A stretch of DNA of 64,000 nt from positions 1 to 64,000 of the forward strand of contig CAZJHO010000003.1 in assembly GCA_964546015.1 (NCBI GenBank), in the 5' to 3' direction. The position numbers and the translations under genes are program-made. The notes beneath the pieces were generated by a model, which did not search any database, was not told the origin of the DNA, and was given only the letters and a program-made list of their open reading frames with translations. The stretch comes from JAFGVL01 sp964546015. GTDB taxonomy: Bacteria > Bacteroidota > Bacteroidia > Bacteroidales > Paludibacteraceae. Position 1 is the first letter of the stretch. The number at the start of each line of letters is the position of its first letter. Positions 51,968 through 61,812 of the stretch are shown in pieces.

Positions 51968-52645
51968 ATGAAACACTTAGTAATATTAACAGGTGCGGGC
52001 ATGAGCGCCGAAAGCGGTATCAAAACATTTCGTGATTCGGGCGGACTATGGGAAAACTATCCTGTACAAGATGTGGCAAGTATTGAAGGTTGGTATCGTA
52101 ATCCGCAACTGGTGCTAGATTTCTATAATCATCGCCGCGAAGAACTACAGCAAACGCAACCGAATGAGGGACATCGCATATTAGCTCAATTAGAAAAAAA
52201 TTTTAAAGTAAGCATCATCACCCAAAATGTAGACAACTTACACGAGAGTGCTGGCAGTACAAATGTTATACATTTACACGGCGAATTAACCAAAGCCTGC
52301 AACGAAAATAAAACTAAAGTATATAATATTGCTTACAATAAAATAGAATTGGGCGACAAAGCTGAAGACGGAAGTCAATTACGCCCTTTTATTGTTTGGT
52401 TTGGCGAATCCGTTCCATTGATTGAGAAAGCAATAAAAACAATAGAGTCTGCCGATATTTTGTTGATTATTGGCACTTCGTTAAAAGTGTACCCGGCAGC
52501 CGGATTGATAAATTATATTAAACCAAATACTCCTGTTTATTTAATCGATCCTAATGAAGTGAACACCAATAAACAAATTCATTTCATTCAAAAAGGAGCT
52601 TCGGAAGGGATAAAAATCTTTAAGGAAATATTACAACGCTATTAG
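51968..52645 (+). CDS. Sirtuin, NAD-dependent protein deacylase (Zn-cysteine-less)
   Basis: The ATG at 51968 is chosen; the frame from 51953 uses a TTG. The 225-residue protein shows LTGAGMSAESGIKTFRDSGG near 6-25, TQNVDNLHESAG near 90-101 and the catalytic histidine in HLHGEL near 109. LRPFIVWFGESVP near 138 and IIGTSLKVYPAAGL near 167 follow. It resembles class III (CobB/SIRT5-like) deacylases. The two CxxC pairs that normally bind zinc between HGEL and WFGE are missing; one Cys remains. I recall other Bacteroidota sirtuins lacking them too. Its upstream neighbour is the crcB remnant. Confidence 0.92.
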   Translation: MKHLVILTGAGMSAESGIKTFRDSGGLWENYPVQDVASIEGWYRNPQLVLDFYNHRREELQQTQPNEGHRILAQLEKNFKVSIITQNVDNLHESAGSTNVIHLHGELTKACNENKTKVYNIAYNKIELGDKAEDGSQLRPFIVWFGESVPLIEKAIKTIESADILLIIGTSLKVYPAAGLINYIKPNTPVYLIDPNEVNTNKQIHFIQKGASEGIKIFKEILQRY

Positions 52646-52659
52646 ATTTTTCAATTTCT

Positions 52660-55113
52660 CTATTCTTTAAAATAAACTCTTTTTACTCGGCGAGAAATAT
52701 TAGTAAGCACTTCATATGAAATGGTTTCAAGTGATTTGGCTATTTCCATAACAGAAAGTCCCTTCCCGAAAAGAATAACACTATCGCCTTCGTTAGCAGG
52801 TATTCCGGTTAGGTCGATCATCGTAATATCCATACACACATTACCTATTATAGGAGCATAATATCCATTAACAAGCACTCTCCCTACTCCATTGCTCAAT
52901 TTACGGTTATACCCATCGGCATAACCTATCGGTATAACTCCAATAACCGAATCACGCATTATTTTACCCTTTCGGTTATAACCGACCGTTTCGCCGGCTT
53001 TCACACTGCGTGTTTGTAAAATAGTAGTTTTAAGCGTGCAAACTTCTTCTAAATTAGCATTATCTATTGCACTTATTCCATAATGACCTATACCCAAACG
53101 CACCATATCAAACTGGTATTTGGCAAATCTCTCAATACCGGCAGAATTCAATATGTGTTTCATTATTTTATATGGAAATGCTTGTTCGAATTTAGCATAA
53201 CAATCCAAAAAACATTTTACTTGTTGTTCCGTAAAATCGTCAAAATGAGCTTCTTCCGATCCCACCAAATGTGAGAAAACAGAGCGCACCATAAGTGTTT
53301 GCTGTGCAGTTAAATCCGCAATCAATTTATCAATTTCAGCCGGATCGAAACCCAAGCGATGCATACCTGAGTCTATTTTTATATGCACAGGATAATTGCT
53401 TACACCTTGTCGTTCGGCTTCTTTACGAAATGCTTCTAAAATATGAAAATTATAAATCTCAGGCTCTAACTGGTATTCGATAATCTTATTCAATGCCCCT
53501 GTTTCTGGATTCATAACCACAATAGGAATGTGGATTCCTTCATTACGAAGTATAGCACCCTCATCAGCAACCGCTACCGCTAAATACTCGCAACCTAAAT
53601 GCTGTAATGTACGCGACACTTCAATATCACCACTGCCATAAGCATATGCTTTTACCATACTCATAAGCTTTGTCTCTGACCCAAGATGCGAGCGAAAATA
53701 ATGAACATTATGTGTCAATGCATTCAAATCAACTTCTAAAATTGTTTGATGTACGATGGATTCTATTTTTTCGGAAATTTTTTCAAACCGGTATTGTCGG
53801 GAACCTTTTAATAAGATTGCCTCATGCTGTAATTGTTTTATCTGTGGCGATTGTAAAAATTCGTCCGTATTTTCGAAAAAATACTGTTCGGACAATTGAA
53901 ACAGATTTTTATGTTTGAACAATTCTTTTCCTATTGCTATTAATTTATCCACAGACTTTTGTTGTAAAAGTTCCGATACTTTTTCATATAATTTATCTTC
54001 ACCGCTTTGTAAAATATCCGACAAAATAAGCGTACGCTTCAGTCCCTTTACCGAAGCCTGATTATACATGAAATCCAACGCAATGGTAAGCGATGTAAAA
54101 TCAGAATTGTAAGCATCATCAATCACCAAGCAATCATTCAGTCCGTCTTTCACTTCCAATCGCATGGCAACAGGCTCTAAAGCTTGCATACGAGAGGCTA
54201 TCACTTCTTCTTTTATTCCCAGATAAAGCAACAAACACAGGCAATGCAGGACATTTTCAACCGAAGCATCATCTGTAAAAGGAATAAGCAACTGATGTTC
54301 TTTTTTTGCATAAGAATAGGAAATAATGCTTCGATTATTCTTTTTCTCTATGTTTTTTAGTTGAACTTCAGCAGATGAAGCATATCCCCAAGTAAAAGGT
54401 TTTGCTTTATTTCCCGATTGTGCAACGGCAATATCCAGTAGCTTGTTATCTTTTTGATAAATAATAACTTCGGCATTTGTAAACAACTTTAATTTTTCGT
54501 TGCATTTTTCTTTTTGCGACGAGAAGTTTTCTTGATGAGCTTCTCCCAAATGCGTGAAAATTCCAATAGATGGAGCAATAATCGGTTGCAGTTTTTGCAT
54601 CTCTCCTGGCAAAGAGATTCCTGCTTCAAAAATTCCCAATTCAGTTTGTTCGTTGAGTTCCCAAACTGAAAGCGGTACACCTATTTGCGAATTATAGCTG
54701 CGTGGCGAACGGGCAATGCGATAATCCTGCTGTAATAATTGGTAAAGCCATTCTTTCACGATTGTTTTTCCGTTACTTCCGGTAATTCCAACAACAGGAC
54801 AAGTAAATTGCGCCCTGTGCTTTGCTACCAATAGTTGTAATGATTGCAATGTATCGTCAACCAACAGAAAATTAGCTTCGGGAAATTGTTTTACATCAGG
54901 CAACTCGCTAACTAAAAAATTGCGTACACGGGCTTCATACAAATCGGCGATGTAGCGATGTCCATCGTTACGAGAAGTAAGTAAAGAAACAAAAAGACTT
55001 TCGGTAGGGAAAGACACTGCACGGCTATCAATTAACAATCGGCTTATTTCTGCCTTTTCATTGCCAAAAAGTGTAGCATTTATAAATTGAGCTATTTGAT
55101 GTAAGGTGTACAT
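52660..55113 (-). CDS. murF-alr: Bifunctional MurF--alanine racemase
   Basis: One 817-residue protein joins two steps of D-alanine use in peptidoglycan synthesis. Residues 1 to about 445 are MurF (UDP-MurNAc-tripeptide:D-Ala-D-Ala ligase): the ATP loop GITGSNGKTIVKEW is near 108 and DDAYNSD near 320. Residues about 450-817 are a PLP-dependent alanine racemase: LEVDLNALTHNVHYFR near 452, the pyridoxal lysine in MVKAYAYGSGD near 483, and GNVCMDITMIDL near 755. The fusion is common in Bacteroidota. No break is seen at the junction. It is monocistronic. Confidence 0.95.
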   Translation of the reverse strand: MYTLHQIAQFINATLFGNEKAEISRLLIDSRAVSFPTESLFVSLLTSRNDGHRYIADLYEARVRNFLVSELPDVKQFPEANFLLVDDTLQSLQLLVAKHRAQFTCPVVGITGSNGKTIVKEWLYQLLQQDYRIARSPRSYNSQIGVPLSVWELNEQTELGIFEAGISLPGEMQKLQPIIAPSIGIFTHLGEAHQENFSSQKEKCNEKLKLFTNAEVIIYQKDNKLLDIAVAQSGNKAKPFTWGYASSAEVQLKNIEKKNNRSIISYSYAKKEHQLLIPFTDDASVENVLHCLCLLLYLGIKEEVIASRMQALEPVAMRLEVKDGLNDCLVIDDAYNSDFTSLTIALDFMYNQASVKGLKRTLILSDILQSGEDKLYEKVSELLQQKSVDKLIAIGKELFKHKNLFQLSEQYFFENTDEFLQSPQIKQLQHEAILLKGSRQYRFEKISEKIESIVHQTILEVDLNALTHNVHYFRSHLGSETKLMSMVKAYAYGSGDIEVSRTLQHLGCEYLAVAVADEGAILRNEGIHIPIVVMNPETGALNKIIEYQLEPEIYNFHILEAFRKEAERQGVSNYPVHIKIDSGMHRLGFDPAEIDKLIADLTAQQTLMVRSVFSHLVGSEEAHFDDFTEQQVKCFLDCYAKFEQAFPYKIMKHILNSAGIERFAKYQFDMVRLGIGHYGISAIDNANLEEVCTLKTTILQTRSVKAGETVGYNRKGKIMRDSVIGVIPIGYADGYNRKLSNGVGRVLVNGYYAPIIGNVCMDITMIDLTGIPANEGDSVILFGKGLSVMEIAKSLETISYEVLTNISRRVKRVYFKE

Positions 55114-55225
55114 TGTATAAATAAATGTGATTTATTAAAAATTGTTTGTAAAAGTAGTAATTCTTTTAAGAAACTGTTTTGAATTTTTTCATCCATCATT
55201 TTTTAGTAAATTTGTCCGGAAAAAT

Positions 55226-55259
55226 AAAAAAGCTTACAGAGTTTTCTGTAAGCTTTTTT
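55226..55259. terminator. Terminator after tRNA-His
   Basis: A perfect 15-bp stem (AAAAAAGCTTACAGA with TCTGTAAGCTTTTTT, loop GTTT) starts three bases beyond the tRNA 3' end on the minus strand. Confidence 0.93.
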
Positions 55260-55261
55260 AG

Positions 55262-55336
<75 letters not shown>

Positions 55337-55350
55337 GTGTTTTGCGGGTG

Positions 55351-55381
55351 CAAATATAGCATATCCTTTTATTTTGTGCAA
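55351..55381 (-). promoter_or_regulatory. tRNA-His promoter
   Basis: On the minus strand TTG (55381-55379), a 20-base spacer and TATATTTG (55358-55351) match the Bacteroidota promoter, 14 bases before the tRNA. Confidence 0.7.
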
Positions 55382-55401
55382 CAATCTTAGCGGCATTTTT
55401 C

Positions 55402-56085
55402 ATGAAATATTTTCCATATAACGAAAAAATAGAGACAGATTTAAAACAAATCCGAAGGCTTATTCTTTTGTCTATGAATGGAATAACTGCCGATAATATG
55501 GAAACTGCCGGAATTTTTTACAAACAAAACTTCGGAGTTCCGTTGCCTCGTATCAAAGAAATTGCTGTAAAATATCCAAAAAATCAAATATTGGCAGAGC
55601 ATTTATGGCTTTCTAATATCCGAGAAATGATGATTATGGCAACCATAATCTTCCCTCCTTCTTTATTCTCTGAAAAATTGTTTAATAAATGGATTGAAGA
55701 TATAAAAACGGCAGAACTTTGTCGTCAGTTTTCGTTTAATCTTTTTGCTAAAACAAATTATGCTGAAAAAAAAATCAGTCAATTACTCGACTCAGAATCT
55801 GACTGTAATCAAATTATTGCACTGCTAACAGCATCACGAATAAGCTCAAAAATGTCCAAAGAAAACAAAGAAAAGATAATTGAACATTGCATAAAAAGAG
55901 CATCCGCAACTTCTTTTGATGTGTATCAAGCTATGGCTGTTTGTTTGCGTTATATGAGCAGATTAAGTTTCAGTGAAGCAGGAAATATTTTATCAAAAAT
56001 AAGTATTTTTGAAAGTTCAAACTTTACATCCGAGAAATATATATATGAAGAAATAAAGCAGGAAATCTCTTATTTGTATGAGTAG
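55402..56085 (+). CDS. DNA alkylation repair family protein (AlkD/AlkC-like HEAT repeat)
   Basis: The 227-residue protein is all-helical in pattern, with the conserved block FGVPLPRIKEIAVKYP near 47-62, LAEHLWLSNIREMMIMATI near 66 and WIEDIKTAELCRQFSFNLF near 96. These resemble DNA alkylation repair glycosylases built of HEAT-like repeats, though the match is moderate. AlkD removes alkylated bases from DNA. Its last 8 bases overlap the next gene (Fur family), so the two are translationally coupled. Function in repair is likely but catalytic residues were not identified. Confidence 0.75.
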   Translation: MKYFPYNEKIETDLKQIRRLILLSMNGITADNMETAGIFYKQNFGVPLPRIKEIAVKYPKNQILAEHLWLSNIREMMIMATIIFPPSLFSEKLFNKWIEDIKTAELCRQFSFNLFAKTNYAEKKISQLLDSESDCNQIIALLTASRISSKMSKENKEKIIEHCIKRASATSFDVYQAMAVCLRYMSRLSFSEAGNILSKISIFESSNFTSEKYIYEEIKQEISYLYE

Positions 56086-56566
56086 TTCAACTAAAATACC
56101 AGAAATTCAATTGAAAGAAAAGCCCTACGAAGCAGTTCGCAAACTTTTTTCTCAATATTTAGAACGAAACGGTCATCGAAAAACAGGTGAACGGTTCGCT
56201 ATATTAGAATATGTTTATAAACAGAGATCCTCCTTCGATATCGATATGCTATACTCTTATATGCAAGAAAACTACCTTGTAAGTCGAACTACATTATACA
56301 ATACACTCAATTTACTCCTAAAATGTAATCTCGTTGTAAAATACCAAATAGGCAATATTACAAAATATGAACGAGTATTAAAAGACAGCCAGACCAACCA
56401 TTATATATTAATTTGCAGTAGCTGTGGAAACATAAAGCGAATGAGCGACGAACAAATTAAACGAGTTATACAACACAAACCATTGCGTGGATTCGATTTT
56501 TCTCATTTTTCTTTATATGTATATGGACTTTGTCCCAAATGCGTCAAGAAAAATGGAAAATTGTAA
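56078..56566 (+). CDS. Fur family transcriptional regulator
   Basis: The 162-residue protein has a winged-helix domain (NGHRKTGERFAILEYVYKQ near 31-49, SRTTLYNTLNLLLK near 70-83) and a dimerisation domain. The C-terminal domain holds structural zinc cysteines in ICSSCGNIK (about 114) and LCPKCVKK (about 151). The His-rich regulatory metal site of Fur is only partly apparent (NHYILICSSCG). It could sense iron, zinc or peroxide. Overlap with the AlkD-like gene suggests shared control, so a stress role is plausible but unproven. Confidence 0.92.
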   Translation: MSSSTKIPEIQLKEKPYEAVRKLFSQYLERNGHRKTGERFAILEYVYKQRSSFDIDMLYSYMQENYLVSRTTLYNTLNLLLKCNLVVKYQIGNITKYERVLKDSQTNHYILICSSCGNIKRMSDEQIKRVIQHKPLRGFDFSHFSLYVYGLCPKCVKKNGKL

Positions 56567-56666
56567 TTTATTAATAATTCGATGTTTGTTTTTCGATAAT
56601 ATATTGTACCTTTACAATCCGAAAATGATAGACTGATTTATATCGGTCTATTTTCTTGTGTAAAAA

Positions 56667-57932
56667 ATGAAATTAGATGTTTTATTAGGTCTCCAATGGG
56701 GAGACGAAGGAAAAGGAAAGGTAGTTGATGTACTTACGCCAAGGTATGATGTGGTAACACGCTTTCAAGGAGGACCCAATGCCGGACACACTCTCGAATT
56801 TGAAGGACAAAAATATGTACTTCGCTCTATTCCTTCCGGTATTTTTCAAGGCGATAAAATAAATATTATCGGTAATGGTGTGGTGCTGGACCCCGCTTTA
56901 TTTAAAACCGAAGTAGAAGCACTTGAAAGTTCTGGACACAATTTGACTAAACGCTTATATATTTCTAAAAAAGCGCATCTTATTCTTCCCACACACCGCT
57001 TACTTGATGCTGCTTACGAAGCAGCCAAAGGAGATGCCAAAATCGGGACAACCGGCAAAGGTATCGGACCTGCTTATACTGATAAAATAAGTCGCAATGG
57101 TGTACGCGTAGGTGATATTTTGCACGGTTTCGATAAAAAATATACTGTAGCCATCAACAAACACAAAGCTATTTTAGCACAATATAACTACAAATACGAC
57201 CTTACACCTATCGAAAAAGAATGGTTCGAAGGAATAGAAAAATTGAAACAATTTACTTTTATTGATAGCGAACACGAAATTAACAGGTATTTATCAAACG
57301 GCAAACCGATACTTGCTGAAGGTGCTCAGGGTACTATGTTGGATATTGATTTCGGTTCGTATCCGTTTGTAACCTCATCAAATACTATTTGTGCAGGTGC
57401 TTGTACGGGGCTTGGAGTTGCTCCTCGCAATATCGGCGAAGTTTATGGTATTTTCAAAGCCTATTGTACTCGTGTAGGTGGCGGTCCTTTTCCTACCGAA
57501 TTATTTGATGAAACAGGCGAAAAATTACGCAAATTCGGGTTCGAATTTGGTTCTGTTACCGGTCGTCCTCGTCGCTGCGGATGGATTGATTTAGTTGCTT
57601 TACGCTATGCAATTATGATAAATGGCGTTACCAAACTTATCATGATGAAAAGCGATGTAATGGACACTTTCTCAATGATTAAAGCATGTACGGCTTACAA
57701 AATAAACGGTGAAATAATAAAAGATTTTCCTTACGAAATCAACGAAAATATCGAGCCTGTTTACCAAGAATTGAAAGGTTGGGAAACAGATATGACTAAA
57801 ATGCAGAGTGAAGCAGAATTTCCTCAAGCATTCAACAAATATCTTTTATTCTTAGAAAAGGAATTACAAGTGCCTATTTATATCGTATCTGTTGGTCCGG
57901 ATAGGGCACAAACCATTATTAGAAACAATTAA
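56667..57932 (+). CDS. purA: Adenylosuccinate synthetase
   Basis: PurA joins IMP and aspartate with GTP in the first step to AMP. The 421-residue length is standard. The N-terminus VLLGLQWGDEGKGKVVD (about 4-20) has the GTP-binding and catalytic residues, NAGHT is near 38, and IGTTGKGIGPAY is near 127. The GTP-specific VTGRPRRCGWID block is near 296. Together with guaB and the PurF-like protein it serves purine synthesis. A weak promoter-like TACCTTTA lies upstream. The zinc peptidase gene follows after about 50 bases. Confidence 0.98.
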   Translation: MKLDVLLGLQWGDEGKGKVVDVLTPRYDVVTRFQGGPNAGHTLEFEGQKYVLRSIPSGIFQGDKINIIGNGVVLDPALFKTEVEALESSGHNLTKRLYISKKAHLILPTHRLLDAAYEAAKGDAKIGTTGKGIGPAYTDKISRNGVRVGDILHGFDKKYTVAINKHKAILAQYNYKYDLTPIEKEWFEGIEKLKQFTFIDSEHEINRYLSNGKPILAEGAQGTMLDIDFGSYPFVTSSNTICAGACTGLGVAPRNIGEVYGIFKAYCTRVGGGPFPTELFDETGEKLRKFGFEFGSVTGRPRRCGWIDLVALRYAIMINGVTKLIMMKSDVMDTFSMIKACTAYKINGEIIKDFPYEINENIEPVYQELKGWETDMTKMQSEAEFPQAFNKYLLFLEKELQVPIYIVSVGPDRAQTIIRNN

Positions 57933-57981
57933 AAAGATTCAAAATTTCATTAATTACCAACAAAAACAAATTAAATTTATT

Positions 57982-58683
57982 ATGGAAACAACAATGGCTA
58001 ATCCATACACTTTGTATTGGATCATTTTTATTGGATTTGCGTTGGCAAGCTGGTTGGTTTCAGCCAATTTAAAACGAAAATTTAAAGAATACTCTCAAAT
58101 TCCATTAGGCTTGACCGGTCGTGAAGTAGCAGAAAAAATGCTTAAAGATAATGGCATTTATGATGTAAAAGTGATTTCAACACCAGGGCATCTTACAGAC
58201 CACTACAATCCGTTAACCAAAACAGTAAACCTGAGCGAGTCTGTTTATAATAACAACAATGTAGCAGCAGCAGCCGTTGCAGCACACGAGTGTGGACATG
58301 CGGTACAACATGCTCATGCATACGCTCCGCTTACCATGCGTTCGAAATTAGTTCCTGTTATCAGCTTTTCATCCAACTGGATGCAATGGATTATTTTAAT
58401 AGGACTACTTATGGTAAATAGTCTGGGAAACACACTGCTTTTAGTTGGAATTGTTTTATATAGCCTTACTACACTATTTAGCTTTATCACCCTTCCGGTA
58501 GAAATTGATGCCAGCCATCGAGCATTAGCGTGGTTGAGCCGCGCCGGAATTACTAATGTAGAAACAGAGAACAAAGCTACAGGAGCGCTTCGCTCTGCTG
58601 CTTACACTTATGTTGTAGCTGCACTGGGATCTTTGGCAACCTTACTTTACTACATTATGATTTTCTTAGGACGAAGAAATTAA
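57982..58683 (+). CDS. Membrane zinc metallopeptidase, YugP-like
   Basis: The ATG at 57982 is used; the frame beginning at 57892 overlaps purA. The 233-residue protein has an N-terminal membrane helix (residues 7-26), the zinc motif HECGH (about 98-102) in AAVAAHECGHAVQHAHAYAP, then two or three further membrane helices (about 128-172 and 212-228). LPVEIDASHRALAWL near 176 holds a probable third zinc ligand. This is the architecture of the YugP zinc peptidase family, whose substrates are unknown. Confidence 0.93.
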   Translation: METTMANPYTLYWIIFIGFALASWLVSANLKRKFKEYSQIPLGLTGREVAEKMLKDNGIYDVKVISTPGHLTDHYNPLTKTVNLSESVYNNNNVAAAAVAAHECGHAVQHAHAYAPLTMRSKLVPVISFSSNWMQWIILIGLLMVNSLGNTLLLVGIVLYSLTTLFSFITLPVEIDASHRALAWLSRAGITNVETENKATGALRSAAYTYVVAALGSLATLLYYIMIFLGRRN

Positions 58684-58709
58684 AATTCCTTTTTATTTTT
58701 ATAGCTTTG

Positions 58710-58742
58710 TGGCGACATCTTTTTTGATGTCGCCATATTTTT
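58710..58742 (+). terminator. Terminator before folP
   Basis: A 10-bp stem (TGGCGACATC with GATGTCGCCA, loop of six T) is followed by TATTTTTTT. It separates the peptidase gene from folP and shows that the folP start is the ATG at 58751 rather than the GTG at 58709. Confidence 0.85.
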
Positions 58743-58750
58743 TGCAGAAA

Positions 58751-59548
58751 ATGAATTACCCCAAAATTTTAGGTATAGTAAATGTAACCACCGATAGTTT
58801 TTCGGATGGAGGATTGTATTTAGATTACGAAAAAGCACTACAACATACAATGCTATTAATTGAAGCCGGAGCTGATATCATTGATTTAGGTGCAGCCTCA
58901 AGTAATCCACAAACAACTCCGGTAAGCACAAATGAAGAAATAGATCGTTTAACACCCCTTATTTCCATACTTAAAGAAAAAAACATCGAAATATCGGTAG
59001 ATACATTTAACCCTTCCGTACAAAAATTTTGTTTGCAAGAAGGTGTATCTTATATCAACGATATTCAAGGATTCCCTTTTCCTGATATTTATCCCGATTT
59101 AGCCTCAAGTAGCTGTAAATTAATTGTAATGCACTCCATACAACGAATAGGTGCAGCTACCATTGTTGAAACTGATCCTGTAGTAGTTTTTGAGTCTATG
59201 CTTTCTTTTTTTTTAGATAGAATAAATACATTAGAAAACGCTGGAGTTAGAAAAGAAAGGATTATAATTGATCCGGGTATGGGCTATTTTTTAGGTTCGA
59301 ATCCGGAAACATCTATTTATGTTTTAAAGAACATAGATAAATTAAAAAAGACTCTCGGATTACCTGTTTTAATAGGCATTTCACGAAAGTCTTTTTTAGG
59401 ATCTCTTACAGGAAGAGAGATACAACATAGAGGCGTAGCCACCCTTGCTGCTGAATTATATGCTTGTATTCAAGGGGTGGATTACATACGAACACATGAT
59501 GTACGAGCCATTAAAGATGCATTGAGTATCTGGCAAAAGCTGAATTAA
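58751..59548 (+). CDS. folP: Dihydropteroate synthase
   Basis: FolP condenses p-aminobenzoate with hydroxymethyl-dihydropterin diphosphate in folate synthesis and is the sulfonamide target. With the ATG at 58751 it has 265 residues and begins MNYPKILGIVNVTTDSFSDGG, the family start. DLGAASSNPQTTPVS near 44, NDIQGFPFP near 100, IIIDPGMGYFLGSN near 172 and GISRKSFLG near 205-213 (pterin pyrophosphate binding) complete the barrel. It overlaps the convergent TonB receptor gene by four bases at their stop codons. Confidence 0.95.
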   Translation: MNYPKILGIVNVTTDSFSDGGLYLDYEKALQHTMLLIEAGADIIDLGAASSNPQTTPVSTNEEIDRLTPLISILKEKNIEISVDTFNPSVQKFCLQEGVSYINDIQGFPFPDIYPDLASSSCKLIVMHSIQRIGAATIVETDPVVVFESMLSFFLDRINTLENAGVRKERIIIDPGMGYFLGSNPETSIYVLKNIDKLKKTLGLPVLIGISRKSFLGSLTGREIQHRGVATLAAELYACIQGVDYIRTHDVRAIKDALSIWQKLN

Positions 59549-61785
59549 AATCTTAGTGTTACACCTCCCAATACATTAAATCCGGCTTGCGGAAAATAAC
59601 GCAAATCATTCATGCGCTGTCCTTCTTCATACCAAGAATACCACACATATCCATTCGACGAATACTTGTAGTCGAATAAATTATTTAATGATAAGTTAAA
59701 ATCAATGGATTTTAATCCTTTTATCTTCAATGAATAACCAAGATACAAATTGCTTACTGTATAAGCATCCAAGCGTCGATTATCATTAGAAGTATTATCA
59801 ACATACTGACCACCTACATAATTTGTTTGCAAACCCGCACTAAAGGATTTATAGGAAAAGGAAAACAAACTACCGGCTGTAATATCAGGCGAATAAGCAA
59901 TATCGGTTGTTCCTAAATAATTAACACGCGTGCCAATCCAATCTCCGGCTGCATCGTATTCATCAACATCGTATTCGGTGAAATTCTTAATTTTATTACT
60001 GCTTAGAGTTAAATTTCCGCTCCATGTAAGCCAATTGGTAATTTTTACTCCTGCTATTAACTCTACACCGGTACGGTAACTATCAGGAATATTCGAAGTA
60101 AGGGGCTCTCCTATTTCATTTACTTTTCCGGTAAGGATCAATTGATCTTTATAATCCATAAAATAATAATTGGCGCTTAAAGAGAGATATTTATTTTTAA
60201 ATTGATACCCAACTTCATAATCGGTCAATCGTTCCGAAACCGGTTGTTCATTTTCGGCGGCATCAGTATAATTATTACGCGTAGGTTCACGATTTGCCAC
60301 TGCTACCGAAGCATAGAACAAATTATTTTTATTCAATTCATAATGCAAGCCTCCTTTTGGATTAAAGAATTTGAAAATAGGATGTTCATCAATTACGATC
60401 GGCATGCCGTTATCATCATATTTATCTTTGATTCCATGCATTTTTAAATCAACAAAACGATATTGCATATCTGCAAAAACGGTTAAGCCTTGATAAAGTT
60501 CGGCATTAATTTTTGCATACACATTGGCATCCGTTTTTTTAGAATCATTTTTATACCACTCGTAATTATTATCCACATTCACAGCATTTTGAAACCAAGT
60601 AATATACCCGTAATGATCACCCAAATACTGATTGGCAGCCCCACCCAAAGTTGCTGATATTTTTTTAGCCGTATAATTAAAAGAAAATACTCCTCCATAA
60701 AAATCGTTATCCATCCATTTCTGACGAATTAAATCCGTTTTTTTCAATTCTGTAATCGTAAAGCCATCTGTTGAAACATAGAACGGTGGTAAACCGTATT
60801 TCTTTAATTTTTCGTCATCTTTATATTCTTCGTAATAACCTATTCCTCGAGTATAATGTAGTGCTGCATTCATATTCCAATTTGAATTGAATGTGTGAGT
60901 TATGTGTAATTGATAATTTCGCTGATCATAATTATCAGTTTGATTATCATAATATTTCTCTATCCCATTTTCCCAATAAGAACCACAAGAATTATAAGTC
61001 CTGTTTGTTGCCAAAGAATCGCCGGGCACTCCGTTCCACGCATGATATGTTTTTTCTACTCCTCCGAAAATGATTGCTTTTATCATTGTCTTCGGTAAAT
61101 AATATGCTCCGGAAAAATAATAGGATTTCATATCTGTGGAAGCTCTATCTATATACCCATCAGAATATATTCCAGACAAACGGGCATCGAAAGCAAACTT
61201 ATCGTACAATAATCCGGTTCCGGCTTTAAGCGTATTTTTATTGGTATTGAATGAGCCGTACGAACTACTAATTTCAGCATAAGGTTTGCTGTTCAGTTTT
61301 TCTGTTTGCATATTGATACTTGCACCGAATGCACCCGCACCATTGGTCGAAGTTCCTACCCCACGCTGTATTTGTATATTTTCCAATGACGAGGACAAAT
61401 CAGGCGTATTCACCCAAAACACTTGTTGCTCTTCGGCATCGTTCATCGGAATACCGTTTATGGTAATATTTATCCGTCCGGCATCAGTTCCCCTGATACG
61501 AAAGCCTGTATATCCGACTCCCGCTCCGGCATCTGATGTAGCCACAAATGAAGGTGTATTGCTAAGCAAAAAAGGTAAATCTCTCCCTAAATTGATTCCG
61601 GCAATATCTTCTTTTGTTACTTTGCTGTACGCCAAAGGCGATTTACCCGAAGCACGCGTAGATGTTACCACAAGATCATCGAGAACGATGGTTGAATCGG
61701 CACTGTTTTTTGAAAGCTGATTGATCTGCCCAAAAAGTTGTAGGACAAAAAATTGCATTGCTGCAAATAAGAAAATTTTTCTCAT
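59545..61785 (-). CDS. TonB-dependent outer membrane receptor, probable thiamine transporter
   Basis: A signal peptide (MRKIFLFAAMQFFVLQLFGQ) is followed by the TonB-box region, a plug domain (about 30-150: LDDLVVTSTRASG, GFRIRGTDAGRINITINGIPMND, SLENIQIQRGVGTSTNGAGAFG), and a 22-strand type barrel ending GGVTLRF with the terminal aromatic residue. The 746-residue size is typical. The leader carries a TPP riboswitch, which in Bacteroidota marks outer-membrane thiamine receptors; the substrate call rests on that. No SusD, ABC or PnuT partner adjoins. Its stop overlaps the convergent folP by four bases. Confidence 0.92.
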   Translation of the reverse strand: MRKIFLFAAMQFFVLQLFGQINQLSKNSADSTIVLDDLVVTSTRASGKSPLAYSKVTKEDIAGINLGRDLPFLLSNTPSFVATSDAGAGVGYTGFRIRGTDAGRINITINGIPMNDAEEQQVFWVNTPDLSSSLENIQIQRGVGTSTNGAGAFGASINMQTEKLNSKPYAEISSSYGSFNTNKNTLKAGTGLLYDKFAFDARLSGIYSDGYIDRASTDMKSYYFSGAYYLPKTMIKAIIFGGVEKTYHAWNGVPGDSLATNRTYNSCGSYWENGIEKYYDNQTDNYDQRNYQLHITHTFNSNWNMNAALHYTRGIGYYEEYKDDEKLKKYGLPPFYVSTDGFTITELKKTDLIRQKWMDNDFYGGVFSFNYTAKKISATLGGAANQYLGDHYGYITWFQNAVNVDNNYEWYKNDSKKTDANVYAKINAELYQGLTVFADMQYRFVDLKMHGIKDKYDDNGMPIVIDEHPIFKFFNPKGGLHYELNKNNLFYASVAVANREPTRNNYTDAAENEQPVSERLTDYEVGYQFKNKYLSLSANYYFMDYKDQLILTGKVNEIGEPLTSNIPDSYRTGVELIAGVKITNWLTWSGNLTLSSNKIKNFTEYDVDEYDAAGDWIGTRVNYLGTTDIAYSPDITAGSLFSFSYKSFSAGLQTNYVGGQYVDNTSNDNRRLDAYTVSNLYLGYSLKIKGLKSIDFNLSLNNLFDYKYSSNGYVWYSWYEEGQRMNDLRYFPQAGFNVLGGVTLRF

Positions 61786-61796
61786 GACAATAATTA

Positions 61797-61812
61797 GTTA
61801 CGAGCTACAAGA
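61797..61812 (-). repeat. 16-mer leader repeat (also at 49906-49921)
   Basis: CTTGTAGCTCGTAACT occurs exactly before the TonB receptor start and, on the plus strand, before the lepA start (49906-49921). Both copies lie within about 30 bases of the start codon. Confidence 0.6.
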
